Origin: Anastatus disparis
Lineage: Eukaryota > Arthropoda > Insecta > Hymenoptera > Eupelmidae
Length of the DNA stretch: 64,000 nucleotides
Assembly (NCBI GenBank): GCA_017163975.1
Contig: JAFFSR010000309.1
Location: 1,503,501 to 1,567,500, forward strand
Reading direction: 5' to 3'
Shown: piece by piece, positions 55,691-64,000 of the stretch
How positions within the stretch are numbered: the stretch's first letter is position 1
Layout of the letters: every line of letters begins with the position of its first letter
Notes under the pieces: generated by a model
Database searches by the model: none
Told to the model about the DNA's origin: nothing
What the model saw: the letters and a program-made list of their open reading frames with translations, nothing else
Position numbers and translations under genes: made by a program

Positions 55691-56227
55691 TACAGGCGGA
55701 AGAAAAACCACGGTTTGTGAGGGGTTACTAGTTCACGTCTAGCGACCCTCTAAAAATCGTATTCCCCTTACCCACGAATGACAAGTCATTTGTTGAGGAA
55801 GGGATACTCTAACTTGGCCACTTAGGGCGTTTTCCCACCCCGGGATCTGTTTATCACATTACTTCATGGTGGCGCCGGTCTTTGATCGTTTCAGATCTTT
55901 TCTCCTGATTTCTTTGGTATTTGACTAGATTCGTTTCCTTAATCTTCAAGGTATATAAAAAAATAAATCTAATGCGTTTCATTCTCACATGCATAGTCAC
56001 GCGCGTGAAGAAAAACTCAAGTTTAGAGTAAAGTCCGGTGATTCTCTCCCGCGACATACATTCCTTGGGAGTGCAAAGGGACGCTCCAGGATGGTCGGCT
56101 TTGTTTCCCATCAAAACATCCATACTTCCGTCAATCGCATAATCAGGAAGGCATCTACCTATAGGACTGGCTCTGTAGAGGGGAGCAAAATCAGTCCTTC
56201 CTAAATCAGTCTTATTTCTCGTGGACT
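55691..56227 (-). mobile_element. R1-type LINE 3' UTR fragment
   Basis: Identical to 62475-63011, where it lies 3' of an R1-type coding end. Here the coding part is absent because the duplication junction cuts at 56227. The two overlapping ORFs (55854-56123 minus, 55989-56204 plus) are not recognised as protein-coding genes. Confidence 0.75.
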
Positions 56228-56229
56228 GA

Positions 56230-56818
56230 AAAAGATTCGGATCTCATTGATAAATTAGTAAGTTTGATTCCCGATTTTTCTTTTAAGATTATAATGGGAG
56301 ATCTGAATGCCAATCTCCTGCGAGAAAGCAGTGATGCGAAGTTTCTTAGTAAACTGTCCGCTGAGCTTTCGCTTCAGTTGGTCCAGCACGGTGCCACGCA
56401 TATAACTCCATCGTCGCGCACATGGATTGACCTGATTTTTGTAGATGACAATGACACCATACTGGACGCACGTAACGTACCTGCGAACTTTCATAGTCGG
56501 CACAATTTAATTAAAGTTTCTATAGTCTACAATGCTAGCAGTTTAGTGCAAGATCCAATTAAGTATCGAAATTATAAAAATATTAGTGGAAAATTATTAT
56601 TGGAGAAATTGGCCGGCTATGATTGGTCCAAATTGACAACTGATATAGTGGATCCTGAGTCTGCACTTCACTGCATTTGTGATAATCTTACTGCTGCTAT
56701 TGAAGACTTAGCACCAGTGAAAATATTTAAATGTACGAAAAAGAAGCCACCATGGATTGATGGAGAGTTGTCACAGATGCAGCGTAGGAGGGATGCCACA
56801 TATAGGCGATACAAATAA
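56230..56818 (+). pseudogene. LINE 3 copy: endonuclease, 5'-truncated by the duplication
   Basis: Same sequence as 49458-50046, keeping MGDLNANLL, TWIDLIFVDD and FHSRHNLIKV but lacking the catalytic Glu region, which lies before the duplication breakpoint. Not functional. Confidence 0.9.
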
Positions 56819-56922
56819 ATATTTTTCAGAATTTTTAATTTTACGTAAGTCGTTGGACGAGCAGATTAAGCGTGCAAGAAGTGAATATTATCATAACAGA
56901 CTGTTCGAGGCTCTTGCAGGTG

Positions 56923-57222
56923 CACTGAAAAATAAGTGGTAGTCCACGAGTCCCTCGAAGTACTTCTGCTCCACGAAACCGTAAGAATGCTAATGCTTTC
57001 TCTCGTGGGGAACGTGACGCCCCACTATCGAAGCTAACAGCTCTTTTTGTTGTGCATGTGTATTCCCACTCACGTGGGATTTCGTTTGGCGTCATGCGAA
57101 GTACTCCTCTCGTGCCACAGTGGCACCACTGTTTTCCCGCAGTGGCACTCTGTGCGCACGAAACGAAAAGAGTATAGTTTCGTTACCGATGGTAGTGCTT
57201 CTTTCCCACTTATTTTTCAGTG
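56923..57222. mobile_element. 300-bp MITE, duplicate of 50151-50450
   Basis: Same ends and internal hairpins; present in both copies, so it predates the duplication. Confidence 0.9.
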
Positions 57223-58963
57223 TGGTAATGTCTGGAAGGAGTTGAGAGAGCTGGGACTCTTATACGGACCTCAAGGGGATCTGAATGGATTTGCTCCAGA
57301 TGAGCTTAATGCGCACTTTGCTGGGGTGTCGGTTTCGCCACATGATGATGGTGAGGAACGTAAGAAGTTTCTTTCTGAATGCAGCGAAAATGGTTTCGCT
57401 TTTAAATCAATTAATATTAACGATGTTATTCTTGCAGTTTCACACTTCTCATCGCAGGCTCGTGGGGAGGACGGCATTCCGCAAAGTGTGATATTTAAAG
57501 TATTACCATTTATTGGTGAACATCTTGTGACTCTGTTCAATTCTTCTTTTGCGCAGGGGGTTTTCCCTGGCCTTTGGAAACAGGCACGTATTGTGCCATT
57601 AAAGAAGTGCTCTGCACCCAAATCGCCTAAAGACTTTAGGCCTATTGCTATTTTATGTTTTTTTTCAAAGGTACTTGAAAAGATCGCCCATGACCAGTTG
57701 CAAGAGTACATTACTGCTAATAAAATACTTGACCCAATGCAGACTGCCTTCAAAAAGCACAACTCGAAGCAAACAGCTATTCTTAAATTAACTGATGACA
57801 TAAGATCGGGTCTAGACAAAAAACTCGTCACGTTATTTTTACTTTTTGATTTCAGTAAGGCATTCCACACGATCTCTCCCTTCAAGTTACTTACTAGGCT
57901 TAGATCGATGAGGCTTTCCAGGGCTGCTCTCTTGTGGATTAACTACTATATATCAGGAAGGAAACAAATGGTTTCCACGCATTTAAACGAGGAATCGAGT
58001 TGGCTGACAACCAACCTTGGAGTTCCGCAGGGTTCAGTACTGGGGCCTCTGTTGTTTTGTCTTTACATTAATGACGTACGTGACGCTCTTGACTCTAGTT
58101 GCGTCGAGCACCTACTCTATGCAGACGATCTGCAAATTTACACGCAGGTGCCTCGCGAGAATGTGGAAGAGGGTATTCTCACTCTACAGAGGGCGGCCAA
58201 AGCAGTGTCGGAGTGGGCTGCTGGTGTCTCTCTTACTTTGAATTCTAATAAAACCAAGGCAATCGTCTTTGGCAATAGTCGTTTTGTAAATTCTTTTTAT
58301 GTTGATAGGTCACGTACGATTGATCTTGAGGGAGGCATTAGTATACCTTTCTCTGACTCCGTGACGAGTCTTGGTGTTGTGCTTGACCCTAAACTTTCAT
58401 GGATACCGCACGTTGATATGATTACAAAAAAGTTTAATAGAGTTTTGTACGCCCTGCGGTTTTTCCGTCGGTACACCACGGAGACTCTGCGTAAACAGAT
58501 AGCAACCGCCCTGCTGTTTCCACATCTTGACTATTGTTCGGTAGTTCTGCTCGATGCTTCTCAGGAGTTGAGAAGACGAATACAGAGATTACAAAATTCA
58601 TGTGTGAGATATGTAATGGGTTTGAGAATGTGTGATCATGTCTCTCCTTATAGAACCGTGTTGGGTTGGCTGCGCACTGATTCGAGGAGACAGTATTTTT
58701 TGGCTGTGCTTATGTACAAAATCGTGCGCATGAATACTCCGGAGCATCTAGTGAGTCTCTTCACTAGACGTGTACCTAGGGCGGCTACTAGGGGAGAGAC
58801 TAAAGATCTTGCGGTGCCCTTTATGCGCACTGAGACTGGAAGGAATTCCTTTCAAGTTCAAGGTGCGCATTTTTGGAACTCCCTGCCTGCTGAGATTAAA
58901 CATCTTCTATCTCTCAGCAGGTTCAAAGCAGCGGTGATAAGGTACTTGCTCGACCTAGATTAA
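57223..58963 (+). CDS. LINE 3 copy: reverse transcriptase
   Basis: Duplicate of 50451-52191 with the same RT motifs, including YADD at ~58120. One visible residue change is in the ILCFxSKVLEK segment (Leu in copy 1, Phe here, at ~57660); a silent change lies near 58920. No functional 5' part. Confidence 0.9.
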
Positions 58964-60576
<1,613 letters not shown>

Positions 60577-61716
60577 TATGTAGATGTGAAAATAATTTTT
60601 CTTCTCTTTCCTTGTGTAACGCCATCAATCAACATTGACGATCTTTATGAAATAGCAAATTTTTTCCCGTCTCCAAATTTTTTTTTTATTTTAACGACAG
60701 TTAATGACCAATTTTGCATTCAAAGTCTTAATAGTTACAAATGTCACAAGCGACTTACTCTCTAATTCATTCCAATTCAATAAACTTGTATAAAAACTTT
60801 TCCTATGTACTTGGATGCCATTAATTAAGAAGCAACAAATCCCTTACAGCTTCTGTGATATTAGAAATATTTTTTTATTGTTTTTAAAGGTCTGATGGCT
60901 AACAATCTCAAGAGCGAAATATTCCCAGATGCATGAAAATCACAAAATTTGTATAAAAATCATTTTACAGTGCTAGCAACCATAAATTTTTAGAGCGACA
61001 AAATCCTTGAAGCTCCTGTAGTATCAGAATCATCATTATATTGCGTTTAAAATGTTAATTTTTTTTAAATTTCAAGAGCGACAAATTCCTAGATGCATTT
61101 CAATCACAAAAATTTCCATAAAAATTATTTAAGCGTGCTAGGAACCATAGATTTTTAGAGCGAAAAAATCCTTATAGCATTTGTTGAATTAAAATCATAT
61201 TTTTATTGAATTAAAAGTTTAAATTTATTTAAATATCATGAGCAACAAATTCCCAAACGCATGTAAATTCAATTAAAATCCATTTCACATAAAGAATTTT
61301 CTTTCTGCTCTGATGTTAAGATATTGAAGATGACAAATTTTCTATAACTACTTTAGTATTAGAAACATCGCATGACTTATTAGATACATTAAGAAAAAAA
61401 GTTTCCATTTTCACTCGGGCCCAATGGCCATATCCGGGTCTGGGTCAGGTTTTGGGACTTGCGAACTATTCTATCTTAGAGCGACAAAAAAGCGACAAAT
61501 TATGCAACCAGAATGGAGTTGCTAACCCTAGCCGTTCCTGAGTTACTGCAGTGGATGCCGTAGCTTAATATTAAGCTACGGTAGCCATTGTTTCTCGGAA
61601 ACGGCTGGAGCGACAAAATCCGGGATAGAGCAACAAATTAGCGACAAATTAGCGACAAAATATGGTACTATTCCGAATGTGGCCCTATGAAGTGGATTCC
61701 GTAGCTTAATATACAT
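60577..61716. repeat. inverted satellite and 300-bp module, duplicate copy
   Basis: As 53792-54932. Confidence 0.8.
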
Positions 61717-62144
61717 CCGTACATCCATTTTAAAGAGTTATGCTCATTTAAGTAAAAAAATGCATTTTTTTTCAACAGCTGATATCTCGAAAAGGATATC
61801 TTAGAAAAAAAACTTCAAAAAGAAAAAAAGTTGTGTTTTTTAATAAGGAATCCAATTTTGAAGTGGAAATACAAATCAAAAATAATTTTTTTTTCTCCCA
61901 TGTTTTCGTAGAGCTAATTTTTTTTTAATTTCTTCATTTTAAAAATTTTAGCCCTACGAAAACATGGCAGGAAAAAAAATTATTTTTGATTTGTATTTCC
62001 ACTTCAAAATTGGATTTCTTACTTTGAAGCAAAGTTTTTTTCTTTGAAGTTCTTTTTCTAAGATATCCTTTTCGAGATATCAGCTGTTGAAAAAAATGCA
62101 TTTTTTTCACTTAAATGAGCATAACTCTTTTAAAAATAGATGTA
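61717..62144. mobile_element. ~430-bp foldback element, duplicate copy
   Basis: As 54933-55361, with two bases fewer in the terminal t/a run. Confidence 0.85.
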
Positions 62145-62169
62145 CAGTAGCTTTCAACCACTCATTTTG

Positions 62170-62474
62170 AATTCGGTAGAATACACATGGAACTAGCTAA
62201 ATGGGTATTGGGGTGTCATACCACCCTGCTCGTAGCTAAAGTATATTGAATTAGCAATATACTATACGATGAAGTACACAACTTTAAAATAGTCCATAGT
62301 ATGGAATATTATTGCATACGCCACACTATACTAAAGTGCATTGGCAAACATTCTACAGTCTTGTTGAACAACGTTTGGAGCTGCACACTAAAATAAGTTT
62401 TTAGAAGTGTAGTAAAGTCAGCGCGCTGCTACATGTAGGCAAACCTTCTCCGCTCTGCTGTAGTAAGACAAAGA
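62170..62474. repeat. ~300-bp dispersed repeat, copy 3
   Basis: Duplicate of 55385-55690. Confidence 0.85.
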
Positions 62475-63061
62475 TACAGGCGGAAGAAAAACCACGGTTT
62501 GTGAGGGGTTACTAGTTCACGTCTAGCGACCCTCTAAAAATCGTATTCCCCTTACCCACGAATGACAAGTCATTTGTTGAGGAAGGGATACTCTAACTTG
62601 GCCACTTAGGGCGTTTTCCCACCCCGGGATCTGTTTATCACATTACTTCATGGTGGCGCCGGTCTTTGATCGTTTCAGATCTTTTCTCCTGATTTCTTTG
62701 GTATTTGACTAGATTCGTTTCCTTAATCTTCAAGGTATATAAAAAAATAAATCTAATGCGTTTCATTCTCACATGCATAGTCACGCGCGTGAAGAAAAAC
62801 TCAAGTTTAGAGTAAAGTCCGGTGATTCTCTCCCGCGACATACATTCCTTGGGAGTGCAAAGGGACGCTCCAGGATGGTCGGCTTTGTTTCCCATCAAAA
62901 CATCCATACTTCCGTCAATCGCATAATCAGGAAGGCATCTACCTATAGGACTGGCTCTGTAGAGGGGAGCAAAATCAGTCCTTCCTAAATCAGTCTTATT
63001 TCTCGTGGACTAGAAATGGTCTTACGCCCCACGTAGGGCTAGCCTATCTATCGCATCTGAC

Positions 63062-63707
63062 TCATACCCACTCTCGGACGCGCGCGGCATATTTACGTAT
63101 GTGGAGGGAGTGAACCCGCTGACACACTAACCTCCCGCGACAGTCACACATCAGCAAAATCTTGCTTTTACGCATTTTCACACATTTATATGGTGCACGA
63201 TTTGGTTTTCTTATTTGAAAGGAATCCTCGTCGTCACCCTCGTACCCTGAATCTATGGGACCGGCTAATGTTTTTTGGTTATGTAGAAACGTCAGCATGG
63301 CTCCCGTAGTATCATTCGTACTTCGATCAATTTCCCTATCTAAATACGTTTTTTTCTGTCTGAGAACGCTTTCGACAAAAAGTGTCATAGCATCCCATTT
63401 TTCTTCAGCCGAGATCATTTCGCTTATAATTGTCTCTGGCATTAGTCGTCCGACTATTTCCTCGACCTGGCGTCTTTCTTCGTCCCACCAATGGCAGACG
63501 AAAAACGTATGATACGCATCGTCGCGATCAGCAAAACAGAAGATGCAGCCCGGGTCCTGAGCCTTTCCCATTTTACTCAGATAGGAGCAGAAATACCCAT
63601 GGTCACTGAGAAACTGGGCGAGGTAATAGTTTATCTCCCCGTGCTTTCTTTCAACCCATGGAGCCAGTTCCTTAATGAGTGCCTTAGTTCCTTAATGAGT
63701 GCCTTAG
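63062..63707 (-). CDS. R1-type LINE ORF2, C-terminal end
   Basis: Open on the minus strand from ~63707 (in frame after a TAA) through the ATG at 63571 to the stop at 63062. It starts ELAPWVERKHGEINYYLAQF and LSDHGYFCSYLSK. Then comes a zinc knuckle CIFCFADRDDAYHTFFVC (C-x2-C-x8-H-x4-C), followed by WWDEERRQVEEIVG. This C-terminal knuckle after the RT is characteristic of R1/I-group LINEs. The C-terminal ~90 residues are basic (KMRKSKILLMCDCRGR). No stop within the segment, so it is a fairly young copy despite the truncation. Confidence 0.8.
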
Positions 63708-63726
63708 TTCCTTAATGAGTGCCTTA
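63668..63726. repeat. 20-bp direct repeat, three copies
   Basis: ttccttaatgagtgccttag repeated in tandem exactly at the truncated 5' end of the R1-type LINE. Confidence 0.9.
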
Positions 63727-63895
63727 TAACAATAACAATAACAATAACGATAACGATAACGATAACGATAACGAAAACGATAACAATTACAATAACAATA
63801 ATAATAACAATAACAATAACAATAACAATAACAATAACAATAACAATAATAATAATAATAATGATAATAATAATAATAATAATTTTATAAATTAA
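63727..63895. repeat. (ataaca)n / (gataac)n hexamer and (aat)n microsatellite
   Basis: Tandem taacaa and taacga hexamers grade into aataataat. The long minus-strand Ile/Val frame over it is repeat translation. Confidence 0.95.
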
Positions 63896-64000
63896 CAATT
63901 TAAGCTGCAAAAGAAATAAAATAAGCTGCAGCTGCAACAACAAACACAGCAGCAGCAGCAACAGCGAGCGCAACAACAACAGCAGCGACCGCAGCAGCCC
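63896..64000. repeat. CAG/CAA-rich microsatellite
   Basis: cagcagcagcagcaacag and caacaacaacagcag runs to the window end. Could be the start of a Gln/Ala-repeat coding region beyond the window, but nothing here shows that. Confidence 0.7.

Larger units (their letters stand above)
49458..56227. repeat. 6.77-kb tandem duplication, copy 1
   Basis: From aaaagattcggatc in the LINE 3 endonuclease to ctcgtggact in the R1 3' UTR. Nearly identical to 56230-63011; differences are a few substitutions and small indels in homopolymers and the (TA)n run. Confidence 0.95.
62475..63727 (-). mobile_element. R1-clade LINE, 5'-truncated
   Basis: Coding end at 63707-63062 and ~590-bp 3' UTR to 62475. 5' truncation lies at ~63727, where three copies of a 20-bp direct repeat and a hexamer microsatellite begin. 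Its 3' UTR is partly duplicated at 55691-56227. Confidence 0.75.

Noticed and set aside
55854..56204. Overlapping ORFs in the R1 3' UTR
   Set aside because: They lie 3' of the R1 stop codon, overlap on both strands and match no known domain.
63704..63979. 91-residue Ile/Val ORF
   Set aside because: Translation of the taacaa/taacga hexamer microsatellite.

Overview
This 64 kb window is AT-rich eukaryotic DNA, almost certainly from an insect. A hymenopteran is my best guess, from the Tc1/mariner-type transposase, the Polinton and the CR1/Jockey- and R1-type LINEs, but the sequence does not prove it. I find no convincing conserved host gene. The window is a graveyard of nested mobile elements. 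Two small intron-containing gene-like loci (about 12 kb and 28 kb), which I cannot assign to a known family, sit among them.

Layout. 0-1.6 kb: direct repeats, a 42-bp hairpin and unrecognised short ORFs. 1.6-7.1 kb: a decayed Polinton/Maverick (integrase with chromodomain on +; small ORF and protein-primed DNA polymerase on -). Its polymerase is split by a 1450-bp hAT-like element with an 8-bp target duplication. 7.3-11.3 kb: a decayed Ty1/copia element with a 3' LTR. 11.3-13.1 kb: 'locus A', a small two-exon minus-strand gene under an array of palindromic TATA modules. 13.2-14.8 kb: a 1.05-kb foldback element in TA and a 0.39-kb TTAA element. 15.3-19.7 kb and 20.9-27.05 kb: two decayed LINEs, the second split by a minisatellite and a Tc1/mariner-type element that itself contains a 664-bp foldback insertion. 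27.65-29.2 kb: 'locus B', a second small spliced gene with the same promoter module and a series of hairpins. The hairpin series is interrupted at 29193 by an 8.1-kb TTAA-flanked element with ~1-kb inverted arms and resumes at 37321. 37.4-39.2 kb: an inverted-repeat element, a (TA)n array and a GAGGCG-rich array. 39.5-44.3 kb: a ~300-bp module array followed by a satellite-like ~163-bp/~488-bp higher-order repeat. 44.3-46.6 kb: small MITEs and a tetranucleotide-type array. 47.3-52.7 kb: the best-preserved LINE (PHD finger, coiled coil, FP-like domain, endonuclease, RT). 49458-63011: a near-identical 6.77-kb tandem duplication. 62.5-63.7 kb: the 3' part of an R1-type LINE on the minus strand. 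63.7-64 kb: microsatellites.

The items most worth a second look are the composite promoter module shared by loci A and B (seven instances, several head-to-head in palindromes), the 8.1-kb TTAA palindromic element whose pre-insertion site can be reconstructed, the higher-order satellite that recurs inverted next to a LINE, and the very recent tandem duplication.
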